The position numbers were made by a program, and so were the translations under genes. From Zychaea mexicana (Eukaryota; Mucoromycota; Mucoromycetes; Mucorales; Lichtheimiaceae): 64,000 nucleotides of DNA. Below, in pieces: positions 25,841 through 37,200 of the stretch; position 1 is the stretch's first letter, and the number at the start of each line of letters is the position of its first letter. A model generated the notes under the pieces. It saw nothing but the letters and a program-made list of their open reading frames with translations. It had not been told where the DNA came from and did not search any database. The stretch covers positions 113,218-177,217 of the forward strand of contig NW_026516759.1 in NCBI RefSeq assembly GCF_025766255.1, in the 5' to 3' direction.

Positions 25841-28456
25841 AAGACCCATTTGGGCCAACATCATTCGCTGCTGCTGTTGTTGTTGCTGCAAAACGTTGGG
25901 TGGGATTTGCCCAGCAGAAGTGGCAGCGTTTGTCATGTTCATATTACGTTGTTGTTGTGCTAAAGCTCCTTGCAACTGTTGCGCCATGGTCATTGCTTGA
26001 CTTGCATCCGGTGGTCTACCCTGCATACTCGTTGGTATGCCACCAGGTGCACTGAATGCCATAGGCGATGAAGTAGCGATAGTTTGGGCACCACTCATGG
26101 GTGCACCACTGCCGTTCATGTTTGCTGAACTGAACAATCGCTGGATAGCACTATCTAGGGCTTGTAGCTGTTGCTGCTGTTGATTTGTTCGTTGTGGCAA
26201 AGACAGCAGCATTTTCCGTCGCTGGAGCAGTTGTTGGATTTGGATGGGAAGATTGAGCGGAGGCCTCGCCTGTCCTTGTGGTTGTTGCACCTGCTGTGGT
26301 TGTTGCACCTGCTGTGGTTGTTGCAGTTGCTGGGGCATACCTGCTTGTGGCTGCTGTGGCTGCTGTTGGGGAGTGAGCTGTTGCTGCGGTGGTGTATTTT
26401 GGAACTGCTGTAGTAACTGCTGCTGTTGCGGCAGTGGTGGCGGTCGTTGTTGAGGTGCCATTTGTTTTTGAGGCTGTGGAGTTTGCTGTTGAGGGGGCAT
26501 GGTAGGTTGAGGAGGAAGAGGGGTCGGCTGTTGTGGTGGTTGTGGTGTTGGCTGTTGCAGAGGCTGCTGTGGTGGCGTGGCCTTGACAGATGGAGACGAA
26601 GATACGCTCTCTGCTTTCTGCGGCGGTCTTGCCATCATATTTTGCTGTGCCATCGTAGCAGACATGTGCTGTTGCTCCATCGAGATATTAGGCTGCTGCT
26701 GCTTTGGTGGCGCATTCGGCTCCCGTTTAATTTGTGGCTGTTGCTGCTGTGTTGTAGGTGCTGCATTAACAGCGTTCAAATGCTTTTGGTGCACTTGGGC
26801 AAATTTAGCAGGATCCACTGTAGCCTTCGGAAGATTGATTTGCCCAGGAACATTGTCTCGTTTCCGTTTTTTGTTTGAATCCGTAGACGATACCGATTGT
26901 GGCGACGTTGCAGCAGCAGCACTTGAATCTGCTGCTCGCTTTGAAGCTACTTGTTTCTTATCATCCATAACGGGCGCTGGTGCTGGCACAGGCAACTTGA
27001 ATCCAGCAAGTTGGACAATGTAATCAGGCGAAATTGGTTCTGTTACTGTATGCAGCTCTGCTTTGCTGTCATTGACCTTTTTAAATTTCCCCACCATTCA
27101 AAGCCATAAGGTTAGAGCACTAGTATGGAACAGCATAGGCCCGCACTCCTCTTTCTTATCCCAAAAACACCAATAAACAAGTGCACATACTTCAGTCACC
27201 ATGCGCTCAAACTCCTTCAATCCCTTGTTCGGTGCTATTAACGATAATCGAATATCATTCTATAGGTGCATTTCCCGCATATACATTATATCATACACAC
27301 AAGTCAGCGAATATTTCCCTTATCCAACTACTTCGTTATCTATTGCTGTCATTCCCTCAACCAAAAGAGATCAATACTACCTTTCGCATCTCCTGCACAA
27401 TTGCATCCAGTGTAAAGTTATCATACTTGTCCATTAGATTATGGCGTGCGCCGATCTCATGGGGCAAGCTGTTTGAAATTAATATGCAATGTAGCATCGG
27501 ATCGGCAGCTGCGCTCCCTTGAATTTCCTGCTTGTACTCGTCGAATAACTTTTTGACAGCGGACGTATATATGTTACAGTTACAAAGTTAGTGGCTACCA
27601 TCAAACAGACCGGGTGGGTCTCTTTGTTCTCCTGATCTCATCTTTCTTTCATACACAAAATTGATTTGTTTCTATCCAAGGTTACCTCTAACGCCGCTAC
27701 AAGGCCCTCCCCAGCCGCGTTCCTAACGATACCACCGTCCGTGCACGCGATACTTTTGAACACATTCTGAAACAGTCCAAAATCGGCTGTAAAGTACTTG
27801 CGATCAACCGTTACCATGGAAGCAGGTTCATAGTCACCAAAGACAACCAATCCGTACTTCAACATCGGCTACATAATACCAAGAACATTATCATACATCT
27901 GATCAGTCTTTTGAATTGACCAGCTCTTCCCCTTTTCATCCATTTCTCTCCCGCCGCCGCCAAGCACAATACTCGTATGTAGGGAAGAACAAGTATGTAT
28001 AACAAACGCTACCGTAATCTTTGTCTGTTGATGTCGTTCGTTTTCTTCCGTAATGATAGGCGATCGCAGTTGTCTAACAGTAAAAAGAGATAAAGACAGA
28101 GAGATAAGAGGTGAGATTGTCAATAGTTTCTTTTGTTTGCCGGTAGAAGACATTTGTTTTTTTCAACCAAACTTGGTGCGTGTTCGTGGTGTGGGGTGGA
28201 CAGAGGAACACAACATTAAACCAAAAGTATACCTTAGGATCGGATCAACATAAGTTTGGATGATGGTATCTAAATGAGGATGCATTCTCGCAGTGCCCTC
28301 AACAACAAAAACACATGCCACTTCTCGTCGCTGGTGATGGGGGTGGGCTGTATTGTGGTTGGATGTCTGCATTTGAGGCGACGGTTGGACGATCGGGGTG
28401 GGCGAAGGCGTAGCAATGTTTGCCACCGGGTTGGGAACGGCGGCCGCAGTAGACAT
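24439..28456 (-). CDS. MED25: Mediator complex subunit 25 (VWA plus PTOV/ACID domains)
   Basis: RNA polymerase II Mediator subunit that contacts activators. Exons in coding order: 28456-28233, 28073-28013, 27868-27686, 27548-27381, 27259-27191, 27076-25551, 25477-25285, 25211-24770 and 24689-24439; 1,038 residues. The N-terminal VWA domain (about 45-240) begins ACVFVVEGTARMHPHLD and includes YGLVVFGDYEP and ALELFDEYK. A long Gln/Pro-rich linker (about 290-745) with an NKKRKR basic motif follows. Next comes the PTOV/activator-interaction domain: FWKGQIVWHIKP, EIWPQRIVISGR, IPFCQFRAIE, RGVVLMISNGKLIGFVFG. The tail is a second Gln-rich region. The exon 2 donor (GTAGCG) and exon 7 acceptor were picked to keep frame and domain continuity and are the least certain joints. 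Confidence 0.9.
25798..25840 (-). repeat. CAG/CAA polyglutamine tract inside MED25
   Basis: An uninterrupted run of about 15 Gln codons, the longest of many Gln tracts in the MED25 linker. Mixed CAG and CAA codons reduce slippage compared with a pure CAG run. Confidence 0.9.
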
Positions 28457-28793
28457 GACAGCTAACTGGTTGGTTGTTGTTATTGCTGCTTTTGCTGTGT
28501 TGCAATTGTAGTAATAATAGCAGTAGTAGTAGCAGTACTTGTTGAGGTAGGGCCAGGAGGAAACAAAGAGAGAGAGAAAGAAGAGGGGAACAGACAACAC
28601 CAGAGTCAACTTCCAACACACGCACACGCACTTTTTTTGTTCTCTCCAAAAAAGCGAACGGAACAACTTTCCAAAAAATCCCGCTCGAGGTTAATGTTCT
28701 CAAGTTCTTTTGGTCTTTTTTTTATGTCTGTTTATACATGTGGTGATGTTACTATGCTACTATGACAAATCTAACTTTTTTATATCTCTTAAT
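28457..28793. other. MED25 promoter region and BCKDH-E2 3' end
   Basis: Upstream region of MED25 on the minus strand, with a CT-rich tract (28560-28590) on that strand and short GTA/TAG repeats near 28510-28540. No additional gene. Confidence 0.5.
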
Positions 28794-30552
28794 TTAACGT
28801 AATTCGCTGGCAAGCAAGGCAGGGTTTTCGACCAAGTTCTTCCAGTAGTTGCCAAACCGTGCAATTGTAGCGCCATCGATGACACGGTGATCGGCAGACC
28901 AGCTGACGGGCAAAATCTGCTTCGCAACGACATTGCCTACCTCGTCAAAACGAGGCAAGGTTTGCATGCGGCCGAGGGCCACAATGGCTAATTCAGAGGA
29001 TACAATGACCGGGTTGGCATAGGTGCCACCAACAGTGCCAATGTTGGACAAGGTCAGCGTACCGCCTTGCAGGTCAGCTGGAGGGATACTGTTCTTTGCA
29101 CCAAGCTCTGTCAAACGATGGATTTCAGCAGCTACTTCCATGACGGTCTTGTCCTGGACATTCTTAATATTGGGCACAATCAACCCTTGAGGCGTATCCA
29201 TGGCCAGACCGATGTTGTGCGATTTTCGGTACAGCAACTTGATGCTATTGACGTCTGCTGCATTGGCGCCTTCAGCAAGAGAGGCGTTCATGATAGGATA
29301 GTGCGTCAGGGCAATGGACAAGCACTTGATGAAGACGGGCATATACGAAATCTTTTTAAATGGATACATTGCTGGATTGGAGGCGATGTGCTTATTCAGG
29401 GCAGCGCGGTATTGAGTCGTAGCATTGAGCTCCATCTCATCCTTATAACCCAGTTGTGGAATAGCAAGCGATTTGGTCATGGACTTGAACATGGCCTTTT
29501 GTATAGTAGTGAGCGGTTCCAAACGATCACCAGTGGATGGGGTAACGGGAGTGACAGGGGATGGCGTTGGTTGTTGTGCTATGGAGCGTAGCGTAGAAGC
29601 GTCAGTGCATATGTTGGCTAGGTAGCAACTAATATGATGATGTAATCAATTACCTGAAGGTTGACCACCATTCGAAATATACGCCATGACATCCTCCTTT
29701 AGTACTCGGCCATCTTTGCCGGTACCACGAACCAGTTTGATATCAATGTTGTTCTGCTTCGCAATGCGTCGCACGGCCGGCGTGGCGAGACTGAGCAGCG
29801 AGGGGTCCTTGAGTTCACGAGTAGATGTTGGAGTGGCAGATGGCGGGGTTACAGATGTATCAGGTTCCTTTGTTTCCATCGATGTCGATGCTGCCGCTCC
29901 TGCTGATGGTGCTGATGCCGGCGCGTCTGCTTCTTCGCCCTCCACATCGATATCCACCAATGCCTGGCCGACCTTGGCAACATCATTTACATCATAGTGT
30001 AGCTTGACCACCTTTCCGGAATACCGGGATGTGATTTCTACCGAAGCTTTATCCGACTGCACTTCACAGATCTTTTCAAATTCTGCAACGGTGTCTCCTG
30101 GCTGAACAAACCTAATATACATCATTTAAAACCCCATCGCGTATGAACAAGTTTGGCCACATACAACCAAGCATGTGCTATAGACCAGCCAGGGACTCCT
30201 CCCTTAACAACGGCAGCTGGCAATCTTGATTGTTCCTTTTCCTTCCCAAAATCTTTTCCTTATCTTACCACTGGATTACTTCACACTCAGTGATGCCTTC
30301 ACCGATGTCCGCCAACAGGAACGGTTTGATACCATGTGTGCTGGCACTGGCGTGGAACGTCCGATGCGAGTTCCAGGCTGCCCAGGATTCAACAGTAACA
30401 GGTCTTGCGTGTAAACCGGCCTTTTGAACAATGGGTGTACGAACAGCAGCCGTGGGAAAGATGCGACGGGAGTTTTTGACGTTGTCGCTGGTCAAGAGCG
30501 AAGCAGTTCGGACAAGTTGACGACGACAGCGGAGAGCGCGAATGGTAGGCAT
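28794..30552 (-). CDS. DBT: Lipoamide acyltransferase, E2 of branched-chain 2-oxoacid dehydrogenase
   Basis: Mitochondrial dihydrolipoyl transacylase that transfers branched acyl groups to CoA in Leu/Ile/Val breakdown. Exons 30552-30269, 30111-29654 and 29578-28794 encode 508 residues. A basic N-terminal presequence (MPTIRALRCRRQLVRTAS) is followed by the lipoyl domain (about 75-150; the lipoylated Lys is in VQSDKASVEI, residue 116), a Pro/Ala/Thr linker, the E1/E3-binding peripheral domain (TPAVRRIAKQNNIDI, GTGKDGRVLKEDV) and the catalytic domain. The C-terminal WSADHRVIDGATIARF carries the catalytic His (478) and Asp (482). Segments YKDEMELN and NIGLAMDTPQGLIVPNIK fit the branched-chain E2 rather than pyruvate or oxoglutarate E2. 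Confidence 0.95.
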
Positions 30553-30739
30553 TATTTATTAACAAGTTATTTACGCGTTGTTTTTTTTAAGGTACTGTCG
30601 TGTTTGTATGAGACTGTATAGTAGTAAGCACACGCAGAGGTGGTGGTAAAAAGAAATACAAGCTAAAAAAAAAGAAGGAAGAAGTGAGAAAAGAGAAAAG
30701 AAAGCAGACTTTGAAGCGGAAAGCCGTGGGAAAATATTT

Positions 30740-32069
30740 TTATTTTGCGCCGCTTGAAGCAGCCTTTTTTCTTGACGCCTTATCAGTTTCTAGTGCCTTT
30801 TGAATTTGTTCGGTTGTTTCCGTTACTTTGACCAGTGCAATTTGCGAGCATCGCAGTACCTGGTCCATCTCCAATGGGATCCCTCCTGCCTTTGATAATG
30901 CGCATATTTCTTTGTGGATGTTCATAGTGATCACCATGCTGCCCTGCTTCAGTTTTTCTTCCAGATAGTTTGGATCCACCACAAGCAGTTGTCTAGATGC
31001 CACACCCATCAATTAAATCAATAACCCCTTGAAAACATCCTCTTTGCCTCCAGCAACCTTTCGATACTTACCCTTGATCGAAAAATGCAAATGATACACA
31101 GATAGGGAGATGATGAATGCTCAATGGAACAGGGTTGCGTTGATCAATTGGATGCTACGATACTCTTATGTTAGCGCTAGACACATCCCGTACACCCCAT
31201 CACCCTGCTAATAAAGTCAACTACTTACGATTGTCACTTCCTCGCCAACAACAGTAACATCCGGTCGTCGGAAATGTGACAGAGCAGTGATAGCAGCAAT
31301 ACCAGCACAATCTACTAAGTTGCCATCATGATCCAAAAAGTGCAGATCTACCCGAATCTCCCAAACCTTATTTTATAAAGCAAAAACGACGCGTTCTATA
31401 TGTCAGCTAACCATAGCAATGATATAATTCAGAACATCCCATTTATCTTTCTTGAAACACGAACCTTTTCTCCTGCCACTATACACAAGCCTTCGGTATC
31501 GATCGCTCGACTCCGTCGTAATGACTTTTCAATTATGCGACTTATAAGAACCTCTTCTTCCGATCGACTATAGTGTATTTTTTTTGTTCAATTCAATTAG
31601 TCATCTTTTCCTTCTTCATTCAAAATAACAGACAAAGCGAATGTGACGAAGCAAGCGTCCGATCGAACGATCAAGCTGATCTTGTTTGTCGTACCTTCCA
31701 GCTTCAAATGTCGGACATGCCATGGGTGATATTTCCGTATTAAACAATAATATGCCTTCTGTAGGTTTGTCGTTACGTGGTCGTTCTACTTTGGCTGATA
31801 CTTTGGCTGCTACTCTATATTGTTCAAATATATTAACAATGGCATGTTCACTGTCATGTTGATCTAATTGCGCGTTTCAAAAAAAAGAATCGAATCTCGA
31901 ACCTTGTTCGACCAAGCTGTATTTCTACTTGACCGTAATCGGCACCAAATGATATTTGAAGCGATCGCACATCGTAGATGCCACGTCCGTCAACGCGCCG
32001 CTTTTCGTTTAATGCAGCGAGAACAAAGTCTCCTTCGTTGATGCTTGGCTTGAGTTCTTTATTGACCAT
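30740..32069 (-). CDS. RRP45: Exosome ring subunit Rrp45 (EXOSC9)
   Basis: RNase PH-like subunit of the six-membered exosome ring, acting in 3'-5' RNA decay and rRNA maturation. Exons 32069-31903, 31814-31695, 31567-31465, 31366-31229, 31154-31072 and 30992-30740 encode 287 residues, close to yeast Rrp45. Typical segments are EKRRVDGRGIYDVRSLQISF, EGILLFNTEISPMA, RAIDTEGLCIVAGEKVWEI, LDHDGNLVDCAGIAAITAL and DQVLRCSQIALVKVTE. Subunits of this family lack phosphorolytic activity in eukaryotes. The start is the ATG of MVNKELKPS; upstream in-frame sequence looks like leader. Confidence 0.94.
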
Positions 32070-33064
32070 GTTCAAAGACAAGTGGAAAAGAGTAAAAAAA
32101 ATAACTCCAATATGGATCCCGCAAAAATTATTACGGTTACAGGTGAGATGGGGCTCGGATAGGATTTTGCTGGTGAATAGGCCCCAATAAAAAATGAATG
32201 TTACAGTAGACAATATACAGCACGATTAGAAGCTTCTTGATCACTCAAAGTAGCGGTTCAGTAGGCAGAAAAAACAATTTGTCTCAAAATTACAATTTTG
32301 CGTTAGATGATACTGAAAAAGTATGTTACCTTCTACACTCTCCCCACTGACGCAGAAATGAGGTGCTTGCGAAGGGAATGCGGCAGCAGCGCATGACACA
32401 AGGAACTGGAGAATCTGATATAAACTTGCTATGTCCAATCCGATGACATATTTTCTACTATTGAATCAATAATGTTGATTGTCTACAGCAACAAGTGGCA
32501 TACTCGGGAGGACCGATGCTCTTCATCGTTGCTTGACGACAGGTTAAGATGCCATAGGCTGCTATCACAACCAGACTCCTCTTTCGCGTTGTTGTCGTGA
32601 ACGCAAAGACCTTGCAGACGGGGCGATGATGTTGTTGTGGCCACACCGCTTCTTTTGTTTGCGACGCTCTTTATATCAAGCGTTGCCTTGGTCAATTTTA
32701 GTTGTAAATAGTAAAGGGATTTTGGTCTCATTAACTATATTATTATAGCGGGTGGCTGGTATTGTAACAGCTTCAGAACTACCCAACGGAGTGCGACCCT
32801 GTTTATTGAGCTACTAAAACCTTTTCTAGAGTAGTAAGTAATAGAGGTCATTTACGAACAACAACTTGCCGTCATTATCATTAAGGAACATGATATCAAA
32901 CTCGAATACACACACATTACACTTTGAAGCGTAAAAATAATATATCTATTCACTGAAAACTTTATGTATTTTGCAACTGGCTCGGTAGGACTGTTCGAAG
33001 CATATCCATGGCGTATAGGGTTTCGATTCAAAGAAGCCAAGGCTTTTTGTACTCTTTTTTGCAT
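32070..33064. other. Intergenic between Rrp45 and the zinc-finger gene
   Basis: No supported gene. Small minus-strand open frames at 32483-32731 and 32852-33064 lack motifs; the latter starts immediately after the zinc-finger gene stop and is probably its 3' untranslated region. Confidence 0.45.
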
Positions 33065-34221
33065 TTAGCATTTCACAACGATGATCCGCTCATTTTCATT
33101 AACTGAATTCTTTGATTTATCTATCCAATGATTGTTAGTAAGCAAACATTTATCTAAACTAACAGTAGTCAGAGAATGACACCTTACCGTCAAAATGTAT
33201 ACTTTCGCCGGATGAGTTTGTAAATATTAATTTTCGTCCACTGACGACGCTTCCCATAAAAAACGACTTGTCACCATGGCCTCTTCGAATATGTGCATAG
33301 ATACTTGTGCGATGAGCATATACGGAATGGCAATTTTTGTATGGACATATATAAACTATGGCGCAATGTATGCATGTTAGCCCAATGTCTCATCCGCTAA
33401 AAACAACTTTGGGTATTTTATCTTTTACCTTGATTATTTTTTACAATCGTAGTTTTTTCAACCAATATATCATCTCCGGCATTTAATATATTACGGGAAC
33501 TCTCTATAGCCAGATATCAGTATGGAACTCCCAATGCTTTTTTCATTTTTAATAGCGTACCATCAAACTTAAGTATCTGCCCAGAAGGTGCTTTGAGAAC
33601 AGTTGAGTGATTTTTTTGTTGAATCAAATTTGGAATATCTCTGCCGTGTATGGTTCGGAGATGTCGAAGAACTCGAGACCTTTGTTTGTAAGCTACGCCA
33701 CAATTGTTGTACGGACAGTAAAACCCTGTTGAGATGGATCAGTAAAAACAGACATATAGCGAATGAATACGATTATTTGAAGTACCTCCTAAGCCAACCC
33801 ACTCTACTAGCATTTCCTCTCCTTCTTTCAGCATATTCCGAGAATCAACTAAAGACATGACAAATAATGTTTCATTAGAATTAATAGCGTATCGATAAAA
33901 TGAAAACAGTGTAAGCCTACTTACCATTGAACTTAATAACGAGTCCAGCGGTGGTTTTATATATGTGCTTGGATCGACCCCCCTCTATTCGACGTAAGCC
34001 CGGGAAGTGCTTGCTTCGTATATGGTAAATGCATGTTTTCGAAATAGCAAATATTTGATTACACCCTTGATAAGGACAGTAGAAGTGCTCTAAAAAGTTA
34101 CTGTTAGTAAGTACGTTACGAAAGCTTATTTTCGCAAAAATATCTTTCGAACCTTGCTTCTGCTGTGTTGAATGCGGTTGAGTACGTCGGCGACGTTTTG
34201 ATGGTCTTTCTTCGTCCTCTA
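33065..34221 (-). repeat. Zinc-finger super-block 4 (spacer, fingers 16-18, C-terminus)
   Basis: Spacer 34221-34153 (VEDEERPSKRRRRTQ); finger 16 (a) 34089-33925, HFPGLRRIEGG...YKTTAG; linker 33848-33786 (DSRNMLKEGEEMLVE); finger 17 (b) 33725-33561, HGRDIPNL...APSGQILKFDG; linker 33503-33429 (ESSRNILNAGDDILVE); finger 18 (c) 33355-33188, HGDKSFF...SSGESIHFDG; final exon 33120-33065 (DKSKNSVNENERIIVV, stop). Confidence 0.86.
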
Positions 34222-37200
34222 CTGTAATAGCATGGTTACATCACTAAGTACTTTTGTAGTATTATAAATCTTGCGAAAGCAATAGAGCTACCATCTAGTT
34301 CAGGGTCGCTGGAACTATCTTCGGTGTACTCAGAAGACTCTTTATCGCATGCCGGTACCACCACAGGTCGTCGGCTGCTACGTTTTCTAGTTCTTTTCAC
34401 TACGCTTCTTTCGTTTCGCTCTGCAACAGAATCAGGTGTATCTGCTGTCCTAATAACTGGTTGCCGGCGCCGTCGCCGTTGTTCTTGTTGATGCTGTCGA
34501 TGCTCGTCGCCGGAATCAGCATCGTGTTCTTCCAAGTCTGGTTGGTTCGTTGGAGAAGAACTGCTATTCGCAGGTGCTAATGGTTCGCCCGAAGGTTTTT
34601 CACTGGCGCAACCGGATCTTGACGCTACTGTGATGCGCTCATTTTTTCCGAGTAGATTTTTGGATTTTTCTAATTGGAAACAGCTTAGCCAGTATTATAG
34701 TAACAATAATCAGACGAGTCAATATAGACGTACCATCGAAGCTAATCCGATTTCCCGATGGACTTGTGAAGATCAGTTGCCGCCGCCTTCCGGCTTCGGG
34801 ATCTGGCGTGAAGAGGTTGTCGTGATGCTTTTGAATGTGCTTGTGAAGGTTATTGCGGATCGGATATGCGCCATTACAGCTTTTGTACGGGCAATAGTAT
34901 TCTTTGTTTCCAAATATATTAGTGTATAACTCATGCGGTAGTTAGGGTCTGTATCAATTTTCCAACAGTGCATACCTGGCCTTCTCACCAGATTCTCAAC
35001 CAAGATATTGTCTTCTTCATTAAGGGTATCGCGGGAGTCCTCTAGAATTATCACGGAGTTAATACAACTGAACAATGGTCCTTAGTTTTTTAGATACCAT
35101 ACCGTCAAATCGTAAAATGCATCCGGTGGGCCCTCTAATTGTGTGTAGACGGCTTCCGAGTTTCAAAGGAGGAACCCTTTGACGGTGTTTCTTTCGAAGG
35201 TGACTATAGAAATTATGCTCTATATCGTATGATGCATCGCAGTTTTTGTACGGGCAGTAGAAACCTATTTTTTGCCAGTTTAACAAAAAGTAAGAACAGC
35301 AGTGGAAACCTAAAAACAATACCTTTTGAGACGTTTTCTACAGAAATTTCTTCATCGTTCGTCAATAAGTCCCGTGTGCTTTCTAAAATACATATCATAA
35401 GAATCATGTAAAAGGTTTCATTTAGAATTATGTAACAGACACTTAATACATAAAAATCAGTATATTTACCGTCAAAGTTAATAACTTGTCCCAATGGGGA
35501 TTTGAATATAAGGCTACAATTTGTCGTGAGATGGCGAATTCCTGGTGGATGTCGCGCTCGAATATGAGTATATAGTTTGGATGTTGGTGGAAGGGTTGAG
35601 TAGCTACACCATTTATACGGGCAGTAGAATCGTTTTTCTAGGGTTCAATCGTATCAGTAGCCAGTAAAAGGTAAACTAGAATGAATTCTTCAAATACCTT
35701 CTTCCTGTGTTGATGTTGAAATCTGTTCCATAGCAGGCTCTGTAGCAACTCGACGATTGCGCTTTCGAGACTCTGTTTCGACATCATACAAAATGATAAG
35801 GTAGAAAAAAGTACATCGTAATCAATACGCTCATAACGATAATACTTATCTGTGACCAAAAACGCAACATTATTAATACCTCTTAATTCTGTACTTTCTC
35901 TAGTACGCTTAGCAGATGGCGACCTGGACGCGGTCTGTAAATATGTTACTTTAATCTTATCATCCTTGTCTAGCTTATCTCTTGAGGTCTCTGTCAATGT
36001 ATCGTTAGATGTATAATATACGGGTGTCGATAAAGCTCATTGGCCAATCCTTTTTTTTACCATCAAAGTGAATTTGTTCTCCAGAAGGACTTGTATAGAT
36101 CCGCTTTTTGCATGCGTTCTTGGCTCCAATTACAAAAGATTTATCGTGTCGATTTCGAATGTGCTCATACACTGCACAACGGATGGCGATAGTGTAAAAG
36201 CTACAGTCTTTATACGGACAGTAGAAACAGGTCCTTCCATCTTGATCGTTTGCAGTAATCTTGATGCTTTCATTTGTGTCAATTGAGTTTTTTGATTGTT
36301 CTTTTAGGGACACACTGTTAGGCATACTTCATTCCATAAATGATACAGTATTTTCGAGAAGTTTCATATAAATTTACCATCAAAATGTATCTCCTCGCCC
36401 GAGGGGGTTGTGAATGTCTGCTCCCTTCCCTGATAATTTCTGTTTACAAAGAATGACTTATCATGTTGTCTTCGTATGTGCAGATACAAACCACCTCGAT
36501 ACTTATTCGCACCATTGCAGCTTTTATACGGACAATAAAAAGAAGGCTTTTCCGCTACAAATTAAGCAGTAGGATCTGTGATTAATTGTTCACTGAGTAG
36601 TCTCTTCAAAAAATTTATGTACCTGTGTCAGGATCGTTCCCTCCTACGCGGCCCTCGATGATTACATCCTCGCCATCGTCCAGTATATTACAAGAGTTTT
36701 CTATACCCATGATTCTATTAGCACTGTATCATTTAAACCCACATGACCTACTTTACGTACCATCGAATAACAAGATCTGGCCAGAAGGCGTTCTGAAAGT
36801 TGGTCCGGCTGATCCTGCCGTAAGCTTCGGGAGGTTGATCCCATGTTTGGCTCGAAGATGGGAATAGATGTGAGTCACGTACGTTGATGTCGTAGTGCAG
36901 CCTTTAAATGGACAGTAGCGAATTATGTCCCCTAATACGTACTTTATAGTTAATCATCGAATCGAATGCAAAACGAAATCCATGCTAATATACCTTCTGC
37001 ATAAAACTTTTCAGTCATAAACTCTTCTCCTTCCTTCAACAGGTTCCGGGAGTTTCCTATGGTTCAAAAATCTTATCAGAATGTTTCAAACATCTAACTA
37101 TGTTTGATTGCTCAATTTAGTGTAATGGAAATAAACAATACCATCGAGCCTTATAATACGTCCTGAAGTAGTCTTGAAGATATATTTGACCTTGCCCATC

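Noticed and set aside
26171..26878. Leu/Cys-rich open frames on the plus strand
   Set aside because: Antisense shadow of the Gln-rich MED25 exon (CAG repeats read as CTG/TGC).
32852..33064. Small minus-strand frame starting just after the zinc-finger stop codon
   Set aside because: Likely the 3' untranslated region of that gene; no motif.
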